DNA of 64,000 bases. Source: Rugosimonospora africana. Lineage in GTDB: Bacteria; Actinomycetota; Actinomycetes; Mycobacteriales; Micromonosporaceae. A program made the position numbers and the translations under genes. The stretch lies in contig NZ_BONZ01000013.1 in NCBI RefSeq assembly GCF_016862975.1, positions 186,001-250,000 of the forward strand, written 5' to 3'. Shown piece by piece: positions 1-8,136 of this stretch (position 1 is its first letter; each line of letters opens with the position of its first letter). Below the pieces are notes generated by a model. The model was not told the origin of the DNA and did no database searches. It saw only the letters and a program-made list of their open reading frames with translations.

Positions 1-227
1 GCCCTGGCCAGGTGGACGACCAGGTGCAGGTCGTCGCCCAGGTGCACGTCCAGGAACTTGCCGTGCCGGCCGGCACCGGTCAGGGTGAGGCCGGCCGCGG
101 CCGAGACCGGCGGGTCGTAGGTCTTCAGCGCGCTGATCGCGGCGACTTCGATCCGCGACACGGTGTGGCCGGCGGCGCGCTCGCGCAGGTACGCGGCGAG
201 CGCCTCGACCTCGGGCAGCTCCGGCAT
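1..227 (-). CDS. Fpg/Nei-family DNA glycosylase, N-terminal part (cut by the window edge)
   Basis: Reading the reverse strand from an ATG at 225-227 gives a protein that begins MPELPEVEAL, the hallmark of formamidopyrimidine-DNA glycosylase and endonuclease VIII. In this family Pro2 is the nucleophile and Glu3 a catalytic acid; both are present. About 75 residues lie inside the window, including a GRHGKFLDV segment that corresponds to the conserved lysine strand of the N-terminal domain. The helix-two-turn-helix and zinc-finger parts would lie beyond base 1, so Fpg cannot be told from Nei. The role is base-excision repair of oxidised bases. It is divergent from the glycosyltransferase gene, with about 96 bases between the two starts. 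Confidence 0.87.
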   Translation of the reverse strand, partial: MPELPEVEALAAYLRERAAGHTVSRIEVAAISALKTYDPPVSAAAGLTLTGAGRHGKFLDVHLGDDLHLVVHLAR

Positions 228-323
228 GACGACAAGTTAACCTCAATCCACCGGCATCAGCTCATGTCAACAGCTGGAACAGGACATCGCGACCGCTCAC
301 ACCCGTCGGAGGCTTGCCACACC

Positions 324-1544
324 ATGAAGGTGGTCGTCGCGCACAACCAGTACTCTTCGGCCGCGCCGTCCGGGGAGAATGTGATCGTCGACGCCGAGAT
401 CGCCCAGCTCCGGGCGGCCGGCGTCGAGGTTGTGCCCTTTCTGCGCAGTTCCGACGAGATCGGTTCGCTGCCCCTGGCCCAGAAGGCCCTCCTGCCGGTC
501 GCGCCGATCTGGGCGCCGGCCGCACAGCGGGCGCTCGCCGAGCTGATCCGTGCCGAGCGCCCCGACCTGCTGCACCTGCACAACCCGTACCCGCTGATCT
601 CCCCGTGGATCGTGCGCACCGCACACGCCCACGGCCTGCCGGTGCTACAGACCGTGCACAACTACCGCCAGGTGTGCGCGCCGGGCCTGTACTTCCGGGA
701 CGGGCACATCTGCCACGACTGCCGGGGCCGGGCGTTCGCGCTGCCGGCGATCCAGCACAGCTGCTACCGCGGCTCGAAGGCGCAGAGCGCGATCATGGCG
801 ACGTCGCTGGCCGTGCACCGCCGGACCTGGCGCAGCGTCGATCACTACCTCGCGCTCACCGGTGGGATCGCCGAACACCTGCGCGACTACGGCATTCCGG
901 ACGATCGGATCACAATCAAGCCGAACGCCATCGCCGACCCGGGCCCGGTTGCCCCGATCGGCTCCGGCCTGCTGTTCGCCAGCCGGCTGTCCGCCGAGAA
1001 GGGCCTCGCCCTGCTGCTCGACGCGTGGTCCCGGCACCCGGTCGGGTCGCTCGGCGTGCTGCGCGTCGCGAGCGACGGGCCGCTGCGCCCGGTGGTCGAG
1101 GCCGCGGCCGCGGCCCGCTCCGACGTGGTCTACCTCGGCCCACAGGACCAGGCGGGGGTACGGGCGGCGATGCGCGAATCGGCCGTCGTGGTGGCCGCGT
1201 CGACCTGGGACGACGTGCTGCCCACGGTGATCATCGAGGCGCTCGCGAACGGGCGGCCGGTGCTGGGCACCAAGCTGGGCGGCATCCCGTACCTGATCGG
1301 TGACGCCGGGTGGACCGTGGCGCCGACGGTCGACGAACTGGCCGCGGCCCTGCCGGTGGCGGTGGCCGGTGCCGCCGGGCTGACGAACGCCGCCCGCGCC
1401 CGATACGAGGCGAATTTCACTCCCGACGTGCTCGTCAAGCGGTTGCTGGACGTCTATTCCAACCTGGTGAACAGGGGGCACCGGGAAGGGGACCAATCAG
1501 TGAACGGATATCGTTCAGGGCCATGGGCCACTCCTCAACCGTGA
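324..1544 (+). CDS. GT4-family glycosyltransferase (glycogen-synthase fold)
   Basis: A 406-residue protein. The N-terminal half has the PSGENVIVDAEI loop and a Cys-rich stretch (HNYRQVCAPG, then HICHDC) often seen in GT4 enzymes that build surface polysaccharides. The C-terminal half has the sugar-nucleotide-binding region: FASRLSAEKGL near residue 215, then PTVIIEALANGRPVLGT near 300, which carries the conserved Glu. I chose the ATG at 324 because the family fold starts directly at MKVVVAHNQ; the frame is open further upstream, but that stretch is not family-like. The stop overlaps the start of the polymerase-like gene, so the two are probably co-translated. Donor and acceptor sugars cannot be deduced. 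Confidence 0.85.
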   Translation: MKVVVAHNQYSSAAPSGENVIVDAEIAQLRAAGVEVVPFLRSSDEIGSLPLAQKALLPVAPIWAPAAQRALAELIRAERPDLLHLHNPYPLISPWIVRTAHAHGLPVLQTVHNYRQVCAPGLYFRDGHICHDCRGRAFALPAIQHSCYRGSKAQSAIMATSLAVHRRTWRSVDHYLALTGGIAEHLRDYGIPDDRITIKPNAIADPGPVAPIGSGLLFASRLSAEKGLALLLDAWSRHPVGSLGVLRVASDGPLRPVVEAAAAARSDVVYLGPQDQAGVRAAMRESAVVVAASTWDDVLPTVIIEALANGRPVLGTKLGGIPYLIGDAGWTVAPTVDELAAALPVAVAGAAGLTNAARARYEANFTPDVLVKRLLDVYSNLVNRGHREGDQSVNGYRSGPWATPQP

Positions 1545-3214
1545 ACTCACGACGGCCAGAAACCCCCTTCGACTCGCCCGACCAACCCGCGACGAGGCGC
1601 AGTGGTTCCGGCCGGAAGATCCTTGACCTTGTACTTCACCCGGTCACGGCGGCCGGTCAGGGCGAGCCCATCCTCAACCCCACCCGGTGGACCTCACGAC
1701 ACCGCTGGTTCGTCCTCGCCGGGCTGATCCTGGCCGGCGCGGCGGGCCTGCTGGAGGGGATCCAGCGGGGCACCCTCGGCGCGAACGGGTCGGAAGCCAC
1801 CCGCGCCTTCGCCGCCGCGCTGATCGGCGTCGCGATGATCGGGCTGGCGCTGTCCCTGCGCGGGATCACAGTGCCCGGCTTCCTGCTCGGCGGATTCTTC
1901 ATCGGTGCCGGCATCCTCAGCTGGACGTACACCGACATGGGGTGGGTCGTCTGGCTACTGCTGGCGATCGAGGGAATCGTGTTCGCGATCTGGACCATCC
2001 CCTGGCTGCGCGACCTGGCGCGCCTGCCCCGGTTGGGGTCGGCCTGGATCGGCCTGGCGTACTGGGTCTTCGGCGCGATCAGCGCGGTACTGGTCTGGAA
2101 GGTCAACGTCGCGGCCGGCCGGATCGTGTACTCCGGGTTGTTCATCCTCGGCGCGCTGGCGGTGGTGAACGCGACCCGCAAGTCGCGGCGGGACATGTCC
2201 GTCGGCGTGGTGGCCGCCTTCCTGGTCGCGGTCGGCGCGCTGTTCATCGTCGGCTCCGGGAACGCCCTGGACAACGCGCACGACGTGCCGGGCAACGAGT
2301 GGGGCGCGCACCAGCAGGGCCGGTTCTGGGGCGGTCCGCACCTGCTCTACCACCCGAACTCGTTGGCCGTCGCGGCCGTCACGATCGCCATCCGGATCGC
2401 CGCGGACAAGGCGTTCGAGCGCTGGCAGCGGTACGCCGCCCTGGCCGCGGCCACGATCGTGCTGCTGCTGGTCAACTCGCGTACCGGCTGGGGGTACTTC
2501 GGCGCGGCGACCGGCCTGTGGGCCGTGATGATCGCGTACTCGCGCTGGTTCAAGCGCCCGATCGAGGGCATGGACACCTTCCGTACCGCGCGGGGTGCCT
2601 GGGCGGCGGCGGTGCTGCCGGTCCTGCTGGCGTTCGCGATCATCCTCGGCTCCGGCGGTGTGCACTTCCTGAGCCAGCAGCGGTACGGCGGCGGCACCAC
2701 CAGCACCGCCAGCGCGCTCACCAGCGGCCGCTCGTCGACCTGGAGCGTGGCCTGGTCGGAGTTCAAGCAGGACGGCATCTCCCAGAAGTTGTTCGGCGAC
2801 GCCAAGTACGTCCGCGGCTACGTGCTGCGCGAGGACAGCAGCGAGAACGGCCTCCAGCAGCCGCAGCTGACCACCGACGACGCGATGGTCGGATCGGCGC
2901 GGCGGGGCGGCATCCTGGGCGGGCTGGCATTCGTGATCGGCCTGCTGGTGATGATCTGGCGGTCGCTGTTCGGCGTCCGGCGGGGCTCCGGCCGGCGGCG
3001 CCCGCCGGTCTGGTTCACGCTCGCGGCCAGTTGCTCGGTCATCACCATCGCGACGGCGGACTGGCTGCTCGGCGGCACCGGCGGCACGCTGTGGGTGTAC
3101 CTGATGGCCGGCGAGGCTTTCCTGCTCTTCGGCCCGGTTCAGACCCCGCTGACCTCGGTCGACAACGGAGTCGACGCGGAGGCGGGAACCAGTCGGGCCG
3201 CCGCCCAGGTGTAG
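1523..3214 (+). CDS. O-antigen ligase / Wzy-like polysaccharide polymerase, integral membrane
   Basis: A 563-residue protein with roughly ten to twelve hydrophobic segments and a large loop between residues about 375 and 455 (QQRYGGG to ENGLQQPQLTTDD). This layout is typical of Wzy polymerases and WaaL ligases. A conserved-looking HPNSLA loop and a VNSRTGWG segment (Ser/Arg as in the Wzy_C domain) support the call. The start is ambiguous: ATG at 1523 overlaps the upstream gene by 22 bases, whereas GTG at 1541 would give a four-base GTGA overlap. The protein probably joins or transfers repeat units outside the membrane, working with the upstream glycosyltransferase. The last 76 bases overlap the flippase gene on the other strand. 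Confidence 0.75.
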   Translation: MGHSSTVNSRRPETPFDSPDQPATRRSGSGRKILDLVLHPVTAAGQGEPILNPTRWTSRHRWFVLAGLILAGAAGLLEGIQRGTLGANGSEATRAFAAALIGVAMIGLALSLRGITVPGFLLGGFFIGAGILSWTYTDMGWVVWLLLAIEGIVFAIWTIPWLRDLARLPRLGSAWIGLAYWVFGAISAVLVWKVNVAAGRIVYSGLFILGALAVVNATRKSRRDMSVGVVAAFLVAVGALFIVGSGNALDNAHDVPGNEWGAHQQGRFWGGPHLLYHPNSLAVAAVTIAIRIAADKAFERWQRYAALAAATIVLLLVNSRTGWGYFGAATGLWAVMIAYSRWFKRPIEGMDTFRTARGAWAAAVLPVLLAFAIILGSGGVHFLSQQRYGGGTTSTASALTSGRSSTWSVAWSEFKQDGISQKLFGDAKYVRGYVLREDSSENGLQQPQLTTDDAMVGSARRGGILGGLAFVIGLLVMIWRSLFGVRRGSGRRRPPVWFTLAASCSVITIATADWLLGGTGGTLWVYLMAGEAFLLFGPVQTPLTSVDNGVDAEAGTSRAAAQV

Positions 3215-4422
3215 ATCGAGATCATCGCGACCAGCCCGGCGGCGGCTCCGATCGTGAGTCCCCACGCCGCGCCCTGAAGGTGACCCTGCGAAGCGCCCAG
3301 TACCAGGCCGGTGAGGCTGGTGATCGTGAAGATCAGGTACTGGGCGAAGAGCAGCCGGGCTCGCTGCATCCCCCGGATCGCCGCGGTGAACGGGATCTGG
3401 AGCAGGTAGATCCCGGCCTGAAGATTGATCGGAAGGGCTAGCGGGACGATCGCCGCGTACCGGCCCAGGTGGGGCTGGAGCACGTTGGCCAGCGGTACCA
3501 CCACGGCGATCATCACGACCGCGAGGCCTGCGAACGCCGCCGCCAGGCGCAGCGTCTGCCTCCGCAGGCCGCGCTCGTTCCGGCTGCCGGCCAGCCGGGA
3601 CGAGCGCGGTACGAGCAGCCCCATCATGGCCGTCACGAAGTTCTGTACCGGTTGGAGCAGCGCGGTCTGCCCGGAGCGCAGGACGGCCAGCTCGGCGCCG
3701 CTCATCCGGCCGGCGACCAGGAACCCGACGGCCTGCACCTGGATCTGCCCGACCAGCGTCGTCGCCGTGAACCAGCCGGACAGTTTGCGCGTCTCGGCCA
3801 GCCAGCGCCGCGGGTCGCCACGCCACGGCCGGGCTCCGCTGCGCGCCAGGAAGGTCGCCGCCCCGGCGCACGCACCCAGCCCCCAGCTGGCCAGCAGCAG
3901 GCCCGGCGACGTCGACCCGGTGGTCACCATCAACACGATGATCAGCGCCTGGCTGCCGGTCCAGACCAGGTCGATGATGAGCGCCTGCGCCGGCTCGCGC
4001 TCGGACAGATAGGTGTACCGGCCGGTGTCGTGCAGCAGGATCACCGGGAGGAACGGAGCCACCCAGATCAGGTCCTGAAGGTCGATCGTCCCGGACGGAT
4101 GTCGCCACAGCGCCCAGACAGCGATCAGGATCGCACCCGCCACGCAGCCGACGGCGACCGCGGCGGCCAGGGCATGCCGCACCAGCCGGGCCCGTTCCTC
4201 CCCGTCCAGCCGGGAGACCTGGGCGAGCATGGTGTCGCCGATGAACGCCCGGTTGACAGACAGCACCAGATAGCCCAGGCCGACCGAGAGCACCAGAGCC
4301 CCGGCCCGGGTACGGCTGGCGAGCAGTCCGATCGGGAGAAGGGTGTTGGCGGCATTGGCGGTAGCCATCACCACCTGGTCGGCCAGGCCAGCACCGACCC
4401 AGCGGGCGCCCCGCATCGCCAT
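3139..4422 (-). CDS. Wzx-like polysaccharide/lipid-linked glycan flippase
   Basis: A 427-residue polytopic protein with about 12 predicted transmembrane segments and no soluble domain, of the oligosaccharide-flippase/MATE-like superfamily. No sharp motif defines this superfamily, so the call rests on topology, length and neighbourhood. It is the last gene of a three-gene reverse operon, six bases after the CDP-alcohol phosphotransferase stop. The start could be either ATG of MAM. It would move a lipid-linked glycan or glycophospholipid across the membrane for the Wzy-like enzyme encoded on the opposite strand. The 3' ends of the two genes overlap by 76 bases. Confidence 0.7.
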   Translation of the reverse strand: MAMRGARWVGAGLADQVVMATANAANTLLPIGLLASRTRAGALVLSVGLGYLVLSVNRAFIGDTMLAQVSRLDGEERARLVRHALAAAVAVGCVAGAILIAVWALWRHPSGTIDLQDLIWVAPFLPVILLHDTGRYTYLSEREPAQALIIDLVWTGSQALIIVLMVTTGSTSPGLLLASWGLGACAGAATFLARSGARPWRGDPRRWLAETRKLSGWFTATTLVGQIQVQAVGFLVAGRMSGAELAVLRSGQTALLQPVQNFVTAMMGLLVPRSSRLAGSRNERGLRRQTLRLAAAFAGLAVVMIAVVVPLANVLQPHLGRYAAIVPLALPINLQAGIYLLQIPFTAAIRGMQRARLLFAQYLIFTITSLTGLVLGASQGHLQGAAWGLTIGAAAGLVAMISIYTWAAARLVPASASTPLSTEVSGV

Positions 4423-4428
4423 CGGCCG

Positions 4429-5220
4429 TCAGGCTCCCTGGCCGGTCTGTCCGGGAATCCCCGCGTGTGGCACGGTGACGACCGACTGCGGGGTGACCGG
4501 GGCCGGGCTCTTCGGGCGGACGCTGGCCCTGGCCGCCATCCCGATCGAGGCGATCAGGAACAGGCCGTTGACCAGGCCGAACGCGACCATCACCCAGACC
4601 GTCCACTGTGGGGCGAGCGCGATGATCAGCGCGATCGCCGTGATCACCGCGCCGTAGTCGCGGATCAGCTTGACCACGCGGATGACCGGGGAGGAGGACG
4701 AGACCAGGCTCTGCGCCGAGTTGCCCTGCTGGAGGACGGAGGTGACCAGGTTGACCATCCAGGTGCCGGCGAACACGCCGTACCACCAGACCGGAGTGCT
4801 GGGCCGGTACGCGTGGGCGACGCTCGCGACCGCGGCGACCAGCGAGATCTGCAGCGCGACATCGCACAGCACGTCGACCCTCGCACCGGCCGGGCTGGAC
4901 TGGCCGGTGACCCGGGCGAGCTGACCGTCGGCGCAGTCCAGCGAGTATGCCAGCTGCCAGACGACCAGCGCGGCCAGCCCGATCGCCAGGGCCGGTACCC
5001 GTCCGCTGTGCAGCGATCCGGCCAGGCTTCCGACGGCGACCGAGGTCACCACGCCGAGAACCAGGTTGAGCAGGGTCAGCGCGGTCGGCGGCAGTCCGAG
5101 TCGTGCCGCCGCGACGGCGAGGTAGGAGCCGAGGTACTGGTTGACCGACTCGGTGAACAGGCCGCTGGACCGGTGCCGAGCCCGGAAGTCGGCCGAGGTG
5201 GGAACGCTGGCGGCGGTCAC
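4429..5220 (-). CDS. CDP-alcohol phosphatidyltransferase family protein
   Basis: A 263-residue membrane protein starting at GTG. Around residues 95-120 it carries the complete family signature D-x2-D-G-x2-A-R-x8-G-x3-D-x3-D, beginning DCADGQLAR and ending GARVDVLCD. Both metal-binding aspartate pairs are intact. About six hydrophobic helices follow. The family moves a phospho-alcohol from a CDP-linked donor to an alcohol acceptor. The start overlaps the stop of the upstream nucleotidyltransferase gene by four bases (GTGA). That gene probably makes the CDP-activated substrate, as with IPCT/DIPP synthase pairs in archaea and thermophiles. The true substrate is unknown. Confidence 0.87.
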   Translation of the reverse strand: MTAASVPTSADFRARHRSSGLFTESVNQYLGSYLAVAAARLGLPPTALTLLNLVLGVVTSVAVGSLAGSLHSGRVPALAIGLAALVVWQLAYSLDCADGQLARVTGQSSPAGARVDVLCDVALQISLVAAVASVAHAYRPSTPVWWYGVFAGTWMVNLVTSVLQQGNSAQSLVSSSSPVIRVVKLIRDYGAVITAIALIIALAPQWTVWVMVAFGLVNGLFLIASIGMAARASVRPKSPAPVTPQSVVTVPHAGIPGQTGQGA

Positions 5221-5924
5221 GGACGGGCACCCAGCAGGTTGGCGCGGTCCAGGTCCGGTTCGAAGTCGACCTCGACACAGCCGTACTGGCTGATGTCGAC
5301 GGCTGCCACGCGCAGCCCTTCCTCCCCGATCGCGGTCTCCAGGCCGCGCTCGAAGTAGTCCTGGTCACCGCATCGGTCGAGGTGCTTGACCAGGACGGCC
5401 CGGTCCTCCTCGGTGACGTAGTTGATCCCGACGGCCTCGCCCAGCCCGCCGACCACCTGCTTGGACAGCTCCTTGATGTACCCGTCGTCGTCGAGGGTGT
5501 ATTTGACCTCTTCGTCGGCCACGCTGTCGGTGTTCACGGCGACGAAGCTCTGGCCCGCGTCGATCTGCGCGGTCAGCTCGCCCAGCAGGCCGGGCACGAA
5601 GACCACGTCGCCGTTGAGCCAGAGGACTCCTCCCGGCGGTGCCAGCCGCAGAGCCTTGAGCAGGCTCTTGCTGGTGTTGGTCTGGTCGTAGAGCTCGTTG
5701 TAGATGAATGAGGCTTCGTCCGCTGCGGCCTCCATGATCAGGCTCATCTTGAAGCCGACGACGACTGTCACCTGGACCTGCGGACCGAATGCGTCGCGCA
5801 GGTGGTCCAGTTGCTGGCGCAGGATGCTCCGGCCGTCAGCGAGAGGGGTGAGTGGTTTGGGGTACGGCCGACCCAGCCGAGTACCCAGGCCGGCGGCCAG
5901 CACGACCACGTTCACGATTCCCAT
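5217..5924 (-). CDS. Sugar-phosphate/polyol-phosphate nucleotidyltransferase (probable cytidylyltransferase)
   Basis: A 235-residue protein. It opens with the nucleotidyltransferase signature LAAGLGTRLG followed by PYPKPLTPL, and has LWLNGDVVF with the metal-binding Asp near residue 106. I placed the start at ATG 5924 because GGAAGGAG lies five bases upstream; an upstream in-frame ATG at 5972 lacks such a site. It belongs to the single-domain group that includes phosphocholine and inositol-1-phosphate cytidylyltransferases. Its translational coupling to a CDP-alcohol phosphotransferase favours CTP as substrate. It is the first gene of the reverse operon. Confidence 0.83.
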   Translation of the reverse strand: MGIVNVVVLAAGLGTRLGRPYPKPLTPLADGRSILRQQLDHLRDAFGPQVQVTVVVGFKMSLIMEAAADEASFIYNELYDQTNTSKSLLKALRLAPPGGVLWLNGDVVFVPGLLGELTAQIDAGQSFVAVNTDSVADEEVKYTLDDDGYIKELSKQVVGGLGEAVGINYVTEEDRAVLVKHLDRCGDQDYFERGLETAIGEEGLRVAAVDISQYGCVEVDFEPDLDRANLLGARP

Positions 5925-5954
5925 ACTCCTTCCGGCGGCGGCATGGACCGTCGC

Positions 5955-5960
5955 AGAATA
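5955..5960 (-). promoter_or_regulatory. Candidate -10 element (TATTCT) of the nucleotidyltransferase-flippase operon
   Basis: On the reverse strand TATTCT lies 30 bases before the ATG at 5924. That allows a leader of about 24 bases carrying the GGAAGGAG ribosome-binding site. No clear -35 hexamer is visible. Confidence 0.45.
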
Positions 5961-6320
5961 GCGCGCGTACACGAGATTAATTCCGGGGTACGTGCACCCT
6001 AAAAGTCAGCGACATCAGCCGGCAATCCACGTAAATCAGCAGTTGGTCGGCCTCCCCGGACTCCGCTCGCGCCGCGACCCGCGCGCATCCGTCGTGGGTA
6101 CCCGCACCCGCGCCCGGCAGTCATGGATCGATCACCGCCACTGAGGCAGGTACCGGGAGCAGGGAGATCATCGAGGGGGCGTATCGAAAACAGGTCTTGA
6201 GAAGTTATCCCAGCACGCGGACGATGTCCGTAACGTCCGTTGCTATCCGGTAGCCAGCGACGCCCGGTAGGGGCGGCGTCGCGGTCCGGCGCCGGAACCC
6301 GTTGCGAGGGGTGGTGCGCG
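5961..6320. other. Intergenic stretch without a credible gene
   Basis: This 360-base spacer lies between two divergent genes. A reverse frame across it (about 115 codons) has no family-like sequence, is rich in Arg, Gly and Pro, and runs into the CBS gene, so I do not call it. The only structure seen is CGGACG-N10-CGTCCG at about 6219-6240, about 80 bases before the CBS gene start. It may be a binding site but is weak evidence on its own. Confidence 0.4.
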
Positions 6321-6716
6321 GTGCAGGTACGCGACGCGATGACCAAGTCTGTGCTGGTGGTCGGGCCGGATCACACCATCAGGCAGGTCGCCAGGCAGAT
6401 GGCCGATCGCCGGGTGGGTTCAGCCGTCGTTCATGATCCGGACGCCGAGGGCTTCGGCATCATGACCGAACGGGACATCCTGTACGCGATCGGTCGCGGC
6501 CTCGATCCGGACACCGAACGGGCGGCCAACCACCTCACCTGGGAGGTCGTCTACGCGACCCCGGAGTGGACGCTGGAGGACGCTGCCGCGGCGATGGTCC
6601 GGGGCGGCTTCCGGCACCTGGTCGTCATCGAGGGCGGCGAGGTTCTCGGCGTGATCTCGGTGCGCGACATCCTCCGGGTCTGGACCCAGCACCGGATGCC
6701 CGTTGCAGCACCTTGA
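6321..6716 (+). CDS. Tandem CBS-domain protein
   Basis: A 131-residue protein made almost only of two CBS domains. The first begins VRDAMTKSVLVVGPDHT and ends at GIMTERDILY; the second ends GVISVRDILRVW. Both (T/S)x(R)D-type ligand-binding segments, MTERD and ISVRD, are present. Paired CBS domains bind adenosine nucleotides, but the ligand cannot be read from sequence. I chose GTG 6321, preceded by AGGGG with nine bases of spacing; the frame continues upstream without family similarity. It stands alone, 60 bases before the aminotransferase gene, which has its own promoter. Confidence 0.85.
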   Translation: MQVRDAMTKSVLVVGPDHTIRQVARQMADRRVGSAVVHDPDAEGFGIMTERDILYAIGRGLDPDTERAANHLTWEVVYATPEWTLEDAAAAMVRGGFRHLVVIEGGEVLGVISVRDILRVWTQHRMPVAAP

Positions 6717-6764
6717 CAGGCCCGGTTACCATGACCCGCCGCCGAACCGGGGCAAACGCCTCCG

Positions 6765-6770
6765 TAGCAT
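6765..6770 (+). promoter_or_regulatory. -10 element TAGCAT for a leaderless aminotransferase mRNA
   Basis: TAGCAT ends six bases before the ATG at 6777, and no Shine-Dalgarno sequence is present. This spacing places the transcription start on the A of the start codon, the usual arrangement of leaderless actinobacterial genes. Confidence 0.6.
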
Positions 6771-6776
6771 ACGGGC

Positions 6777-7895
6777 ATGACTCCCGAGCAGCTCATCTCG
6801 TTCGCCCGTGGCGCACCGTCCATCGACATCATCGACGTCGCCGGGCTGAAGGCCGCCGCTGGCCGCGCGTTCGACGCCGACCCGGTCGGGATCACCGCGT
6901 ACGGGACCTCGGTCGGCTACGGTCCCCTCCGCAAGTGGATCGCCGACAAGCACAGCGTCGCGCCGGAGCAGGTGCTGATCACGAACGGCTCGCTCCAGGC
7001 TGACGCGTTCCTCTTCGACCACCTGGTCAAGCCCGGCGACGCCGTCGTCGTGGAGAAGCCGACCTACGACCGGACGCTGCTCGGCCTGCGCAACCTCGGA
7101 GCGGAACTGCACCAGGTGAGCCTCGACGAGGACGGCCTGAACGTCGACGAGCTGCGTGCCCTGCTGGAGTCCGGCGTACGCCCCAAGTTGGCGCACGTCA
7201 TCCCGAACTACCAGAACCCGGCCGGCGTGACCCTGTCCCTGGCCAAGCGCCGGGCACTGCTGGACCTGGCCAACCAGTACGGGTTCACCATCTTCGAGGA
7301 CGACCCGTACGCCGAGATCCGGTTCCGCGGTGACGCGCTGCCACCCATGTTGTCGATGGATATCGCCGGCGACGCCGGCCAGCGCGGTGTCGTGGTGCAC
7401 GCGTCCAGCTTCACCAAGACGGTGTGCCCCGGCGTCCGGGTCGGGTACCTGGTCGGTCCGACCGAGATCATCGGCGCGATCGCCCGTACCGCCACCAACC
7501 TGTACATCTCCCCGGGCCAGGTGTCCGAGGCGATCGTGTACCAGTTCTGCGCCTCGGGCGACATCGACCGCTCCATCCAGACGGTCTGCGCCGCGCTCGG
7601 CGAGCGCGCGCGAGTGCTCGCCGCCTCGTTGCGCGAGCACATCCCGGGTGTCCGGTTCACCGAGCCCGACGGCGGCTACTTCCTGTGGATCGACCTGCCC
7701 GAGGAGGTCGAGGTCGACCTGGTCGTACCCGAGGCGGCCGCCCGTGGGGTGGCCGTGGTCAAGGGCAGCGACTTCCTGCTGGAGGGCGGCAACCACTCGC
7801 TCCGGCTCGCGTACTCGGCGGTGACCGTGGACCAGATCGACGAGGGCGTACGCCGGCTGGCCGATGCGATCCGCGCGGTGGCGAAGCAGAACTGA
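6777..7895 (+). CDS. PLP-dependent aminotransferase, class I/II (2-aminoadipate/LysN-MocR-like)
   Basis: A 372-residue fold-type I aminotransferase without the GntR-type DNA-binding domain of MocR regulators. Visible landmarks are the YGTSVGYGPLRKWIA segment, LITNGSLQADAF (cofactor phosphate binding), PNYQNPAGVTL (Asn/Pro motif), EDDPYAEIRF (Asp/Tyr contacting PLP) and the Schiff-base lysine in SSFTKTVCPGVRVGY near residue 220. The closing DGGYFLWIDLP and LRLAYS segments match the substrate-carboxylate arginine region. Likely substrates are aminoadipate, branched-chain or aromatic amino acids; I cannot choose among them. A very stable hairpin lies 140 bases after the stop. Confidence 0.85.
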   Translation: MTPEQLISFARGAPSIDIIDVAGLKAAAGRAFDADPVGITAYGTSVGYGPLRKWIADKHSVAPEQVLITNGSLQADAFLFDHLVKPGDAVVVEKPTYDRTLLGLRNLGAELHQVSLDEDGLNVDELRALLESGVRPKLAHVIPNYQNPAGVTLSLAKRRALLDLANQYGFTIFEDDPYAEIRFRGDALPPMLSMDIAGDAGQRGVVVHASSFTKTVCPGVRVGYLVGPTEIIGAIARTATNLYISPGQVSEAIVYQFCASGDIDRSIQTVCAALGERARVLAASLREHIPGVRFTEPDGGYFLWIDLPEEVEVDLVVPEAAARGVAVVKGSDFLLEGGNHSLRLAYSAVTVDQIDEGVRRLADAIRAVAKQN

Positions 7896-8035
7896 CCCGT
7901 ACCCCGGTGAGCAAACTGTCGGGTTTCTGACACGAAGCCGACTTGCTGGAGAGGTTCCCTCGTCAGCTCCGGATGGATCAAAATCCACCCGGCGTATCTA
8001 TCCGCCCCAAGGCATAACCCCCCGCCCCCCAACGG

Positions 8036-8090
8036 CACCGGGTGGGCCGACCGCTCCCCCCACCCCCACCTGCGGCCGGTCCGCCCGGTG
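8036..8090 (+). terminator. Long GC-rich hairpin between the aminotransferase and corA genes
   Basis: Bases 8036-8054 and 8072-8090 form a 19-position stem with 16 Watson-Crick pairs, two G-U pairs and one mismatch, around a C-rich loop of 17 bases. No T-run follows. It lies upstream of the candidate corA -10 (TAGCTT, 8105-8110), so it fits a terminator for the upstream gene. A structured corA leader is possible if transcription of corA starts earlier. Confidence 0.5.
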
Positions 8091-8136
8091 CCACCTCTAT
8101 GGGCGTAGCTTTGCCCCGAGCCCCTGGAGGTTGGTG

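Noticed and set aside
1310-1522. Upstream extension of the Wzy-like reading frame
   Set aside because: It overlaps the conserved end of the glycosyltransferase in another frame and is not membrane-like; the protein starts at 1523 or 1541.
1955-5368. Open frame of 1137 codons on the reverse strand
   Set aside because: It runs across the flippase, CDP-alcohol and polymerase genes in another frame and has no recognisable domain; it has the composition of a shadow frame.
5999-6346. 115-codon reverse frame upstream of the CBS gene
   Set aside because: Its composition is random (Arg/Gly/Pro/Thr), it has no ribosome-binding site, and it overlaps the CBS gene start.
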